DNA from: VBWE01 sp943372645
Lineage (GTDB): Bacteria > Bacteroidota > Bacteroidia > Palsa-965
Assembly: GCA_943372645.1 (NCBI GenBank)
Contig: CALRZN010000024.1
Location: 1-64,000, forward strand
Reading direction: 5' to 3'
Length of the DNA: 64,000 nt
Part shown: piece after piece, positions 1 through 8,319 of the stretch
How the letters are laid out: the number at the start of each line of letters is the position of its first letter
Position numbering within the stretch: position 1 is the stretch's first letter
Notes under the pieces: generated by a model
Told to the model about the DNA's origin: nothing
What the model saw: the letters and a program-made list of their open reading frames with translations, nothing else
The model's database searches: none
Translations under genes and position numbers: made by a program

Positions 1-1083
1 GTAACCTGGACCGTAACCGACGTAAACGGTAACAGCGCAACCTGCACACAGAACGTAACCGTTACGGATAACCAGGCACCGGCAGTAACCTGCCCGGCCA
101 ACATCACACTGGCGGCATGTACATCCACTGCAAGCTGGACTGTGAATGCAACGGATAACTGTGGAATTGCTTCCATCGTATCTACACCGGCTTCGGGATC
201 AACCTTTAACTACGGTACTACCGTGGTGAATGTGGTTGTAACTGATATTCACGGTAACGTTTCTACCTGTTCGTTTACAGTAACCCGTGCAAACGCACTG
301 TTTGCAGGTATTTCATCGCTGCCGGTTTCGCCGGTAGTAACCTGCGGCTATGGTCCGGGAGCCAACATCGTAATCGGTTACGGTAACGGCCCGACTTCAT
401 TACCGCTGAACTCGTTTGTATCAGGCGGCACCCCGGCGTACACGTACTCGTGGTTCCCGTCGAGCAACCTGAGCAATGCATCGAGCCCGAACCCGGTATT
501 TACACCGAACCTGACTACCGGCTGTTCGAACTACAACTACACGCTTACTGTAACAGATGCCAACGGTTGTGTGGCAACACAAACAGTAACTGTTAAAGTG
601 GTTAACGTAGTTGCGCAGTACAACCCGAACGGTTCTGTGAAAAAGGTGAAAATGTGTCACATCACCAGCAGCGCTACCAATACCGAAGTGGATATTGAGA
701 TCAGCGTAAATGCGGTACCGACACACCTTGCACACGGCGACTGCCTGGGCGATTGTAACGATGATTGTGATCCGAACGCACGTTTTGGACACATCACCCA
801 CGACGATCATTACCAGGGTGGAAAAGTAGACGTAGTACCGAACCCGAACAATGGTTCATTTGGTCTTGAAATCGTTCCGGCAATTCCGAACACGGAAGTT
901 ACCGTAATGATCTTCGATCTTACCGGAAAACTGTTCTTCTCGCGTACCTATTCGGATGTAACATTTATCCACGACGACATTGATCTGAACCAGATCAGCG
1001 GCGGCGTAGCACCAGGTATGTACCTTGTGAAAGTGGTGAATGATGAATATGTATTCACTAAAAAAGTAACTGTAGCAAAATAG
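1..1083 (+). CDS. HYR-repeat T9SS cargo protein (5' partial)
   Basis: The reading frame is open from the first base of the window, so the true start lies upstream; a GTG at 142 only marks an internal codon. The visible part has HYR-like beta-sandwich repeats (VTCPANITL, then NATDNCG), a PKD/SprB-like segment, and near residue 210 a Cys/His-rich stretch containing HLAHGD followed by several Cys and Asp. It ends with a T9SS type A sorting domain (VPNPNNGSFGLEI ... GMYLVKVVNDE). The protein is expected to be exported by the Sec and type IX pathways and anchored to or released from the cell surface. Adhesion or matrix function is typical of HYR proteins but is inference here. A strong terminator follows directly. 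Confidence 0.85.
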   Translation, partial: VTWTVTDVNGNSATCTQNVTVTDNQAPAVTCPANITLAACTSTASWTVNATDNCGIASIVSTPASGSTFNYGTTVVNVVVTDIHGNVSTCSFTVTRANALFAGISSLPVSPVVTCGYGPGANIVIGYGNGPTSLPLNSFVSGGTPAYTYSWFPSSNLSNASSPNPVFTPNLTTGCSNYNYTLTVTDANGCVATQTVTVKVVNVVAQYNPNGSVKKVKMCHITSSATNTEVDIEISVNAVPTHLAHGDCLGDCNDDCDPNARFGHITHDDHYQGGKVDVVPNPNNGSFGLEIVPAIPNTEVTVMIFDLTGKLFFSRTYSDVTFIHDDIDLNQISGGVAPGMYLVKVVNDEYVFTKKVTVAK

Positions 1084-1107
1084 TTTCTGCTGCTTCAGCT
1101 TTATGTA

Positions 1108-1141
1108 CGGGGCGTTCCGAAAGGAGCGCCCCGTTTTTTTT
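1108..1141 (+). terminator. Intrinsic terminator after the HYR protein gene
   Basis: An 11-bp GC-rich stem (CGGGGCGTTCC with GGAGCGCCCCG, one G-T pair) closes a GAAA loop and is followed by eight or more T residues. It lies 24 bases after the stop codon. Confidence 0.9.
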
Positions 1142-1181
1142 GATACGTACTGCGGGCCGGATGGCCGTACTGCAAAAAGTG

Positions 1182-1189
1182 TAATTTTG
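1182..1189 (+). promoter_or_regulatory. -7 box (TAATTTTG) for the ATP-grasp gene
   Basis: Matches the Bacteroidota -7 consensus TAnnTTTG and lies 19 bases before the ATG at 1209. No clear -33 element was seen. Confidence 0.5.
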
Positions 1190-1208
1190 TTTTTACGGAA
1201 CTGACCCT

Positions 1209-2024
1209 ATGAAAACAATCCTCGTTGTTAACGGCGAAAACTGGTGGCCGGAATACCTGCCCTATGAAACCGTTGTACAGAAAAAAATCCAGCACAGCGA
1301 ATGGTTGCTCAAAGACGGTAATCTCATCGTGCTTGATGAGGCCGGCGTTGTGGAACCCGATCTCATCCTCTGGCGCGTGGGAGCTATAAAACCCGATCCG
1401 AAACACCGCACCGTGCTCGAAATCATCCGGCACAGCGGCGTGCCTTGCGTGAATAATGCGGATGCACTGCTGCAGGGCTACGACCGGCTCAGTATGTTGC
1501 AGATGCTTAAAAACTGCGGGTTACCGGTAATTCCTTTTGAAGTGGCTTCGTCTGCTTCGCAACTGAAAAACATCGGTATGCCTTTTCCGTTCGTGGTAAA
1601 AGCAGGTAACTATCACGGCGGTTTCGGAAAAGCATTGGTTGAAAACGATGCACAGTGGCAGGACATCAAAGATGTACTGTACATGAGCAATGATTATGTA
1701 ACCGTAGAACCCTTTATCCGTTACGATAAAGACATCCGTTACCTCGCCTGCGGCGATAAGGTGTGGGCCATGGCGCGCAAAGGCAAATTCTGGAAAGCGA
1801 ATGTGGAAACCACCGACTTTGTGCTTATTGAACCCAATGCCGAACTTACCTCCCATGTGAAACACCTGAAAGCCATGCTCAGTGCCGACATCGTAGCCAT
1901 TGATGTGCTCGAAACCGCAGATGGTGAGCCGTTTGTGGTGGAGTACAATGATATTCCCGGCATTACCGGTTTCCCGGAGGAAGTGCGGAAGGAACTGGTG
2001 GTCTGTGTTTTGAAGAAGCTGTAA
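1209..2024 (+). CDS. RimK-like ATP-grasp protein
   Basis: A 271-residue ATP-grasp enzyme of the RimK/glutathione-synthetase-like type, which joins a carboxylate to an amine by way of an acyl phosphate. The N-terminal preATP-grasp part (residues 1-85) is followed by YDRLSMLQML (91-100), the ATP-grasp lid with K131 in FVVKAG and a glycine-rich loop (NYHGGFG), E167 in VEPF, D232 and the metal-binding E245/N247 in VVEYNDIPG. The substrate cannot be read from the sequence. It stands alone, with its own -7 box upstream and a palindrome downstream. Confidence 0.8.
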   Translation: MKTILVVNGENWWPEYLPYETVVQKKIQHSEWLLKDGNLIVLDEAGVVEPDLILWRVGAIKPDPKHRTVLEIIRHSGVPCVNNADALLQGYDRLSMLQMLKNCGLPVIPFEVASSASQLKNIGMPFPFVVKAGNYHGGFGKALVENDAQWQDIKDVLYMSNDYVTVEPFIRYDKDIRYLACGDKVWAMARKGKFWKANVETTDFVLIEPNAELTSHVKHLKAMLSADIVAIDVLETADGEPFVVEYNDIPGITGFPEEVRKELVVCVLKKL

Positions 2025-2045
2025 CTGCCCGTACTTGTTTTTTAC

Positions 2046-2104
2046 CGCAAAGTTTCGCTATGTTCTGCGCAATGTTTCGCAATGAAGCATAGCGTCACTT
2101 TGCG
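2046..2104. repeat. Palindromic intergenic element (GCAAAGT..CGCTATG type)
   Basis: Left arm 2046-2062 and right arm 2088-2104 are inverted copies of 17 bases with two mismatches. The loop contains a further word built from the same letters (GCGCAATGTTTCGCAATG). It lies in the spacer between two convergent genes, has no T-run, and so does not look like a simple terminator. Confidence 0.6.
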
Positions 2105-2175
2105 CCAAACGTTGCGGGTGCGATGGGATGTGCGGAAGCCATTGCGTTTACGTAAGGCAGTACAGTTCTACGAAC

Positions 2176-4452
2176 TTAATTATGTACCACCATCACTTTC
2201 CCTGATTCAATATACGAGCCGTCCGTTTTATTCAGCCGGTAGAAATACAATCCGGCCGGAAGTTCCGCCGTGTAAAACGTCGCTTTATCATTGGTGAAGG
2301 TGGCCGATGTAACCAGCTGGCCACGCAGATTCAGCAACTGGCAGGTAACCGCTTCGGCCTGGTTGGTAACCACCGTAAACGACGTGGTGGCCGGGTTCGG
2401 GTAAGCAAGTGTACTTTCTACTGCTTCTTCAATAATGGAACTGCAATCGTTCGCAGCGTTGTACGTCGGGTTGGCGAGTCGTACAAACCGTGTTGTTGTT
2501 CCGCTGCAGCGGCCCATGGTCTCATCGATGTATTGTGTGCCGAAACTCATGCTGTCTACTATCACGCCGTTACTGTCACTCAGGAATACCTGGTCGCCGT
2601 CTGCATCCAGGAAAAAGTCGGTGTGTGCAGGCGCTGCAATCGTGTTGTCGCCGTCGGCCCAGATGGTAACATACCCGTTTGCGGGAATCACGAGGTTTTC
2701 GGGTAATGCAAACTTATTTAAGTTGCTCAGTTCATCGCTCAGGTACAGCCCGTGCAGGTGGAGCGGGGCAGCAGTGGTGTTATACAACTCAATCCAGTCT
2801 TCGTGCTGGTGATCGCTGTCGGTGGTGTCTGTCTGATTCACGGCCATCACTTCGTTGATAATAATATTTCCTGCAACCGGTGAAGCAAGATTGGACGTGA
2901 ATGTGTAGTAGTTGTATTCCGCACGCTCCGGCGAAAATAATCCCGCAGCGGCATTTTCCGCATAAATGTAATACTGCATTTTATACGAAGTAACTGCAAT
3001 GCCTGCGCCGTACACATTATCACCGGCAGCCCCGTCGTGGTGCTGTCCGTCATCGTACATCGTGGTGCGCACAAACCGGTTATACACCTGGTCGCGGTAA
3101 CCGAGCTGCACCAATGTGGCGTTCGTGGAAATACAATTGATCCAGGCGCTGTCGTTATAAACCGGAATCTGCGGACTTACATTGATCGCGGCGATGGTGG
3201 GCGGCGTTTGCTGAAAGATGGTTGTAGCTGCAAGATACGTTGCGCGGTTGTCCATCAGGTCGGTTAAACCCGGCGTTGCACCTACGCCCGTTGTGAGGCT
3301 TTGCTGAAACTGACTGTAGCTGTAAAACGAAAACGTTTCGTTCTGCACCGATGTATCTACCAGTGCCTGCAGCGTTTGTGCCTCCGTTTCGTACAGGCCG
3401 TTTGCAAAATAATCATTCGTGATGGTGCGCAGGTGCGCCATGTACATGCGTTTGTACAGTGAATCCGAAAGCAGTTTCATAATCAGCGGGCGCGCGCCGT
3501 AAGTGCTATGCAGTAATGGCGTCATCTGTTGCATGCCGCTGGTGGAAAGTACGCCGGTGCCGGTTGACTGGAACCCGCCGAAGCACATGTTCAGGTCCCA
3601 GATGATGGGCTGGAAACGCCCGTTGTCATCGCGGTACAGGTAATAGTTCTGCGCAAACGCGCCGCTGTAACTGTCGAGGTTTACGGTAACGTTGTTAAAC
3701 GCCAGCATCCACAGTGCGCGGTCAATATCAAGTATCGTATCGAGCTCCGGAAAATTATTCGCAAGCGTATCGCACAGGCCGATGAGGTCTTTCCACGCCA
3801 GGTCCGATTTGATTTCGTACCGGCTGTAATAGTTTGTGCTGTCTGTTCCAAGGTACAGCAGGTTCGGAATATTTCCGCTTACCACGCTCACCGGGTTGCA
3901 TTTGAAAAAACTATTGTTGTTCGAATAAAAATGTTCTCGGTTAAACCCGTTGTCAATGTCTTCGGCACTGCTGTACACACCGTAGTAAACGCCGTTTATT
4001 TTGATGCGTGTAAAGTTACAGCGGGGCGCAGGCATGTAGTTGCGCAGTATTTTGTAACCAAGCACTTCGCGTACCGAAGTCGGATCGGCAAAACCGGTAC
4101 TCAGTTTAATGTCGTTGCAGCCGTCGTAATCGGCACTGTCGTGGATGTAATTCAGTTTGATGTGCAGCGGGTTTTTGCTGCGTGTGGAATCGTATGAACT
4201 GTTGCCTTTGTATTTTACGCCAACACTGTCAAACACCTCGCCATTGATGATGACCTGCGATGCCATGGTGTAGGATTCTGCACCATACTTCGCCGTATCC
4301 ATCCGGTAATCCCAGTTGCTGAAGGGGAAAATGATTTCAATATCCTGGATGGTGTCAATGGCATAAAACCGTTCCTGCGCTTCCGTTCTGCCGGAAAACA
4401 GCATGAATATGCCTACGCTTATAACGCAAAAAAAAGACCGCAATCCTGTCAT
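2176..4452 (-). CDS. CotH-kinase-fold protein with lamin-tail and T9SS sorting domains
   Basis: About 758 residues. After a signal peptide (MTGLRSFFCVISVGIFMLF...) comes a CotH domain (about 20-400) with KGNSSYDSTRSKNPLHIKLN, YGVYSSAEDIDNGF and the acidic motif WDLNMCFGGF near the expected Mg-binding site. A lamin-tail domain follows (about 545-655; INEVMAVNQ...DWIELYN), then a T9SS type A sorting domain (YPNPATTSF...GLYFYRLNKT). CotH proteins are atypical protein kinases; the substrate here is unknown. The start at 4452 was chosen because an upstream in-frame start at 4500 would place a terminator inside the gene and lacks a proper signal peptide. Probably co-functional with the neighbouring T9SS genes. 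Confidence 0.85.
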   Translation of the reverse strand: MTGLRSFFCVISVGIFMLFSGRTEAQERFYAIDTIQDIEIIFPFSNWDYRMDTAKYGAESYTMASQVIINGEVFDSVGVKYKGNSSYDSTRSKNPLHIKLNYIHDSADYDGCNDIKLSTGFADPTSVREVLGYKILRNYMPAPRCNFTRIKINGVYYGVYSSAEDIDNGFNREHFYSNNNSFFKCNPVSVVSGNIPNLLYLGTDSTNYYSRYEIKSDLAWKDLIGLCDTLANNFPELDTILDIDRALWMLAFNNVTVNLDSYSGAFAQNYYLYRDDNGRFQPIIWDLNMCFGGFQSTGTGVLSTSGMQQMTPLLHSTYGARPLIMKLLSDSLYKRMYMAHLRTITNDYFANGLYETEAQTLQALVDTSVQNETFSFYSYSQFQQSLTTGVGATPGLTDLMDNRATYLAATTIFQQTPPTIAAINVSPQIPVYNDSAWINCISTNATLVQLGYRDQVYNRFVRTTMYDDGQHHDGAAGDNVYGAGIAVTSYKMQYYIYAENAAAGLFSPERAEYNYYTFTSNLASPVAGNIIINEVMAVNQTDTTDSDHQHEDWIELYNTTAAPLHLHGLYLSDELSNLNKFALPENLVIPANGYVTIWADGDNTIAAPAHTDFFLDADGDQVFLSDSNGVIVDSMSFGTQYIDETMGRCSGTTTRFVRLANPTYNAANDCSSIIEEAVESTLAYPNPATTSFTVVTNQAEAVTCQLLNLRGQLVTSATFTNDKATFYTAELPAGLYFYRLNKTDGSYIESGKVMVVHN

Positions 4453-4466
4453 AATTTGTTTCCTGC

Positions 4467-4508
4467 AAAAAAAAGAACACCGATGTTTCTGCTGAAACAC
4501 CGGTGTTT
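4467..4508 (-). terminator. Intrinsic terminator after the 337-residue T9SS gene
   Basis: Read on the minus strand, a 14-bp stem (AACACCGGTGTTTC with GAAACATCGGTGTT, one mismatch) closes an AGCA loop and is followed by C and eight T residues. It separates the gene ending at 4521 from the CotH gene starting at 4452, so the CotH gene needs its own promoter or read-through. Confidence 0.85.
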
Positions 4509-4520
4509 ATTCGGTTTGAA

Positions 4521-5534
4521 TTAATTCCGGATCAGTTTCTGAACACTGCGCACCCCATCGTCGCTGCTCACGCTGATGAAATACACACCGGGTTTCAGAT
4601 CGCCCACATCCAGGCGGGCGGTGTCGTACACATAGTTGCGTGCATCTTTCACGCGGCGGCCGTTGATGTCAGTTACTGCAATGTGATGGATCAGTTTGTT
4701 ATCGCTGAACGTAATGTTCACCACATCAGCAGCCGGATTCGGATAAAGACCGAACGCCGGAGCAAGTTCTGATTCATCAATACCGATCGTAGCGCATGTC
4801 GAGCAATACGAATAACAGATCGTAGGCAGCATCGTGTCTTTCGGTACCGTGGTCTGGCGGTTGCCGGCCTGGCTTGTACACCAGCCGGGCAATACTTCGA
4901 GGTCGCCGGTGCTGTTGCCGTTCGCGAATTTGTATTCGTGCTGGAACGAATTGATGCCGGTATCTACATACGCAATGTATTCATACACCACGTTGTCGAA
5001 ACTGTAGAGGCGGGTAGTGGCCGGGTTCCAGCCCTGGAACAGGCCTGCAACGTGGGCACCGTTCGTGTTTACTGTTACCAGCGACATGTCCACATAAAAA
5101 CGCATCAGGTATTTCCCGATCGGTGCGTTGCCGGCGTACATAATCGGACCAACGAGCTGCGTGTCGTTCGAAAGTGAGTCAATGTAAATCCAGCGGCTGT
5201 CGAGGAAGTTGTAATTCACCCGCGATTCGAGTGGCACAAATTCCTGGTTGTAGCCGTGAATGCCGTTCACAAATTTGAACTGGTAACACGCAAACGCCGG
5301 GATGTCAACCACCACACTGTAAATGTTGGTGTCGCTTACTTCCTGTGTCATCGGTGTAGAGTCGGTAATCCAGTCGCCACCAATGTAGCCGGCCTCCGAC
5401 TGAAAATCACCGGCAATGTGCACGCCGCCGGTATCCACCACCTGCGCCGACATGTTCACGGCAAATTTTACTTTCTTCGCAAATGCGGAACAGCTGAGTA
5501 ACACACAGGCTGCGGCAAGCATTATATTTTTCAT
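4521..5534 (-). CDS. Secreted two-repeat beta-domain protein with T9SS sorting signal
   Basis: 337 residues. A signal peptide (MKNIMLAAACVLLSCSAFA) is followed by two related beta-sandwich repeats (about 22-130 and 140-235), each of the form VxMSxxxVxxxGxHVAGxFQ...YxxxxxxYQFKFVNG. These resemble the starch-binding-like/isoamylase-N-like modules often found beside CotH genes in Bacteroidota. It ends with a T9SS type A domain (LYPNPAADVVNITF...GVYFISVSSDD). A cell-surface carbohydrate-binding role is inference. It sits between the CotH and arylsulfotransferase-like genes on the same strand, with a terminator after it. Confidence 0.75.
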   Translation of the reverse strand: MKNIMLAAACVLLSCSAFAKKVKFAVNMSAQVVDTGGVHIAGDFQSEAGYIGGDWITDSTPMTQEVSDTNIYSVVVDIPAFACYQFKFVNGIHGYNQEFVPLESRVNYNFLDSRWIYIDSLSNDTQLVGPIMYAGNAPIGKYLMRFYVDMSLVTVNTNGAHVAGLFQGWNPATTRLYSFDNVVYEYIAYVDTGINSFQHEYKFANGNSTGDLEVLPGWCTSQAGNRQTTVPKDTMLPTICYSYCSTCATIGIDESELAPAFGLYPNPAADVVNITFSDNKLIHHIAVTDINGRRVKDARNYVYDTARLDVGDLKPGVYFISVSSDDGVRSVQKLIRN

Positions 5535-5571
5535 GTTGTTGTTTTTAAATAGTGCGTTTTCTGCGAAGCCC

Positions 5572-7254
5572 TTACTTCATCAGCATTACCTTTCGGTTGA
5601 TCCGGCCGATGTTTTCATTTTCCACTACCACCTGGTAAATGCCGTTAGCAAATTCCGAAAGATCAATGCGGGTTTCGTTGTGGACGCTGGTTACTAATTT
5701 GCCGTACGTGTCATATACAAACACGTTGAAGTCGTCGCCGGTTGCAGTGCCGTCTAATTGCAGCATGCCGGTGGTCGGGTTCGGGAACAGTTTCAGCACA
5801 TTCGGATCGGCCTCGCTGATACCGGTGCTGAGCTGAAACTCATACGTGAGCGAATAGCTGTATGTGCATCCGTTCGCATCGGTAACACGTACCACGTAGT
5901 TGCCGCTTTGTGTAGCATTCACCGACTGGTTGGTTTCGCCCGGCATCAGTACGCCGTTAAAATACCACTGGTAGGTTGTTGCCGAAGTTGATGTAAGCGT
6001 ATTGATGCTCTGCGAAATGGTCGGGATAGCCGGTGCTGCATTGTTTACATGGCAGGCCGAATAACGGAACGCCTGCGCCACAGAACCCGAAGCCACTTTG
6101 CTCCAGATTGTGGTGCCGGCAGGATCGGTTTCGTACATGCTGCCCGAAAGTGCGAGGCAGTACATGGTGTTGCCGTTCGGCAACTGCTGCGAGTTGCCCA
6201 TGTTGCTCGTGCCACCGTTGCAGTTCAGGCGTGAAGTATAAGCCGAAGGCGCCCACGAGGTGTTTGGCGTGTAGGTGTAATTGTAATTCACCACCGGCGG
6301 CTGTGCCTGGTCAATGCACGATTGTGTGTTCGAAATGCCTTTGTTGTTCAGTGCCACAATGCGGCCTGCGTTCGGTGTGCCTTCCGGAATCCAGTGTGCA
6401 TCGTGCAATACGTTAAAGTTGTTGTTGCCCGAAATACCGTAGTTGGAAGCATACCCCCAGCGGTACAGGAAATCGCCGCCGCGTCCGCCGTAACCGCCGG
6501 TGTGGCCTGCTGCTTCAGCGGAAGAGGTGCTGTGGTCAATTACATAAAACTCATCGGTGTTGTGTGCGCTTACCACGATCTGATCGAGCACCGGGTTGTA
6601 GTCAATCCCGTTCATGTGCCAGATCTCCTTGGTGATGGAGCTATTGATGTCAAACAGTTCCGGGTGATCGGTGGTGTTGGTTACATAATTGTCCTTGGCC
6701 GCATCAAAATCCTGGCAGAGGTGATCCCACAGGTGCCATTCCCATACAATGTTGCCGGTGGTTGCGCCGGTAGGCTGTACTTCAATAATTTTATCGGGCC
6801 ACATGGTGATGGCCGATGAACAACCCGCCTGTGTTACCTGGCTCGATGATTTGAGTTCATACACAATCATCAGCACGTTGCCGTTTGGCATCGGGCAGAT
6901 GTCGTGGTGCGAACATTCGGTGGTGGATGAAACCACGTAATCCCACAAAACGGTTCCGTTGTAATCCACTTTCATCACTTCCCCGCACATGCCGCCCCCG
7001 CTGAAGGAGTTACCGGTCTTTTTTACGGTACGTATCAATGTGCCGCCGGGTGCCAGGTAAGAAGAATACCCGGTTCCTTTGCCGCTGGCGTGTGTCCAGG
7101 TGTGATACGTTACGTTGGCCGTATCAATCAGATACGTCGTGGTGCTGTTCTGTACGCTGTAAAGCGTGTAATCGCCCCACTGCTGTGCGTTCAGCAGGCC
7201 TGTGGTGAGTAACGCTGCACCGGCAAGCAGGTTTTTGATGGTGTTGTTCGGCAT
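5572..7254 (-). CDS. Arylsulfotransferase-like T9SS cargo protein
   Basis: 560 residues with a signal peptide (about 1-23, ...TTGLLNAQ). The central part (about 30-400) looks like the beta-propeller arylsulfotransferase (ASST) family: repeated phrases such as GTVLWDYVVSSTTECSHHDICPMPNGN, IWHMNGIDYNPVLDQIVVSAHNTDEFYVIDH and HDAHWIPEGTPNAGRIVALNN, with several conserved His. An Ig-like segment (about 405-475) and a T9SS sorting domain (LFPNPTTGMLQLDG...IYQVVVENEN) follow. Members transfer sulfate between phenolic compounds without PAPS; many secreted Bacteroidota members are uncharacterised, so the reaction is not certain. First of three T9SS genes on this strand. Confidence 0.75.
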   Translation of the reverse strand: MPNNTIKNLLAGAALLTTGLLNAQQWGDYTLYSVQNSTTTYLIDTANVTYHTWTHASGKGTGYSSYLAPGGTLIRTVKKTGNSFSGGGMCGEVMKVDYNGTVLWDYVVSSTTECSHHDICPMPNGNVLMIVYELKSSSQVTQAGCSSAITMWPDKIIEVQPTGATTGNIVWEWHLWDHLCQDFDAAKDNYVTNTTDHPELFDINSSITKEIWHMNGIDYNPVLDQIVVSAHNTDEFYVIDHSTSSAEAAGHTGGYGGRGGDFLYRWGYASNYGISGNNNFNVLHDAHWIPEGTPNAGRIVALNNKGISNTQSCIDQAQPPVVNYNYTYTPNTSWAPSAYTSRLNCNGGTSNMGNSQQLPNGNTMYCLALSGSMYETDPAGTTIWSKVASGSVAQAFRYSACHVNNAAPAIPTISQSINTLTSTSATTYQWYFNGVLMPGETNQSVNATQSGNYVVRVTDANGCTYSYSLTYEFQLSTGISEADPNVLKLFPNPTTGMLQLDGTATGDDFNVFVYDTYGKLVTSVHNETRIDLSEFANGIYQVVVENENIGRINRKVMLMK

Positions 7255-7380
7255 GGTTGTGTTAAATTAAATTTTACCAAATATGGCTAAACCGTTAAAA
7301 GTAGAAAAATAATTGCGGTAAAGGGTAGGCTTTTATCGGCTAAAAAAGTTCCTGTATAAAAAAGAGATCATGGAATAAGT

Positions 7381-7472
7381 GGCAGTGGCAGGCAGCAGTG
7401 GCAGTAAGCTTGTTTTTCAGAAGATGAATCTGTTCCTTACGAAAGCACGACTGCCACTGCTGCCTCAGCCTG
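7381..7472. repeat. GCAGTGGCAG palindromic element, copy 1
   Basis: The left arm contains tandem GGCAGTGGCAG words and the right arm (from 7449) the inverse words CTGCCACTGCTGCC. The loop sequence TTTTTCAGAAGATGAATC is nearly identical to that of copy 2 at 52795, so whole elements, not only arms, are related. Confidence 0.7.
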
Positions 7473-7500
7473 GGATCTTTTTTACAGGATCGTTTATTAC

Positions 7501-7578
7501 CGTCAGTTCGAGCGGCAGTCGAGAACAGGTTTTATACGATCATACATCACTGTTCTCGACTGACGCACTGAACTGACG
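7501..7578. repeat. CGTCAGTTC/CAGTCGAGAACAG palindromic element
   Basis: Two nested perfect inverted pairs: CGTCAGTTC (7501-7509) with GAACTGACG (7570-7578), and CAGTCGAGAACAG (7516-7528) with CTGTTCTCGACTG (7550-7562). It follows the GCAGTGGCAG element in the same spacer; the 356-base spacer 7255-7611 otherwise holds no gene. Confidence 0.75.
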
Positions 7579-7611
7579 TAAGTATTTTAAATCGGGTCGG
7601 ATTTAGTTGAT

Positions 7612-8319
7612 CTATTTATTAAACACCTCAAAAAACGTTTGCTCATAACTGCCGCCGATGGGAATTTCGTGGCTGCCGATGTAAACGGTTTTGTTTCGCA
7701 CGCTGCTGATGCGCGCGAGGGGAACAATAAACGAGCGGTGAATGCGCACAAAGTTTTTGGCCGGTAATTTTTCAACGATGTTTTTCATCGTCATGCGCGT
7801 TACAATCGGTTTCTGCCCGGTGACATGAATTTTGAGGTAATCGTCAAGCCCTTCTACCAGTTCAATGTCGCTGATGTTGATCTTCAGCAGGCTGTAATCG
7901 GCCCGTACCAGCAGGTGGTTTGTTTCCGATTTATCCGACTGGTGAATGAACCGGTGATATTCGCCGGCTTTGTTTACGGCCTGCATAAAACGTTCAAACG
8001 AATACGGTTTCAGCAGGTAATCCACCGCGCTCAGGTTAAATCCTTCCACGGCATAATCGGAATAGGCGGTGGTAAAAATCACCATCGTATCCTGCTCAAT
8101 GGATTTGTAAAAATCAATGCCCGACATGGTTGGCATATTGATATCGAGAAACAAAAGATCAACCGGGAACTTGCGGAAATGCCGCAGTGCTTCGGCCGGG
8201 TTGGTAAATGTTTTTTCGAGACTGATGCGGGTGCCTTCGCCGGTTTCGGTGCGCCTGCAGAATGCCTCAATTACTTTGAGTGCAGGCGGTTCGTCGTCAA
8301 TGGCAATGGCTTTAAGCAT
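7612..8319 (-). CDS. LytTR-family response regulator
   Basis: 235 residues. The receiver domain (1-120) has the acidic pocket D8/D9, phosphoacceptor D59 in LLFLDINMP, the switch residue in FTTAYSDYA and the conserved K in LLKPYS. A LytTR DNA-binding domain (about 135-233) follows, with LLVRADYSLLKINISDIELVEGLDDYLKIH and RIHRSFIVPL. It should control transcription in response to the kinase encoded just upstream: the kinase stop and this ATG overlap by one base (TGATG at 8317-8321), which indicates coupled translation. Confidence 0.95.
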   Translation of the reverse strand: MLKAIAIDDEPPALKVIEAFCRRTETGEGTRISLEKTFTNPAEALRHFRKFPVDLLFLDINMPTMSGIDFYKSIEQDTMVIFTTAYSDYAVEGFNLSAVDYLLKPYSFERFMQAVNKAGEYHRFIHQSDKSETNHLLVRADYSLLKINISDIELVEGLDDYLKIHVTGQKPIVTRMTMKNIVEKLPAKNFVRIHRSFIVPLARISSVRNKTVYIGSHEIPIGGSYEQTFFEVFNK

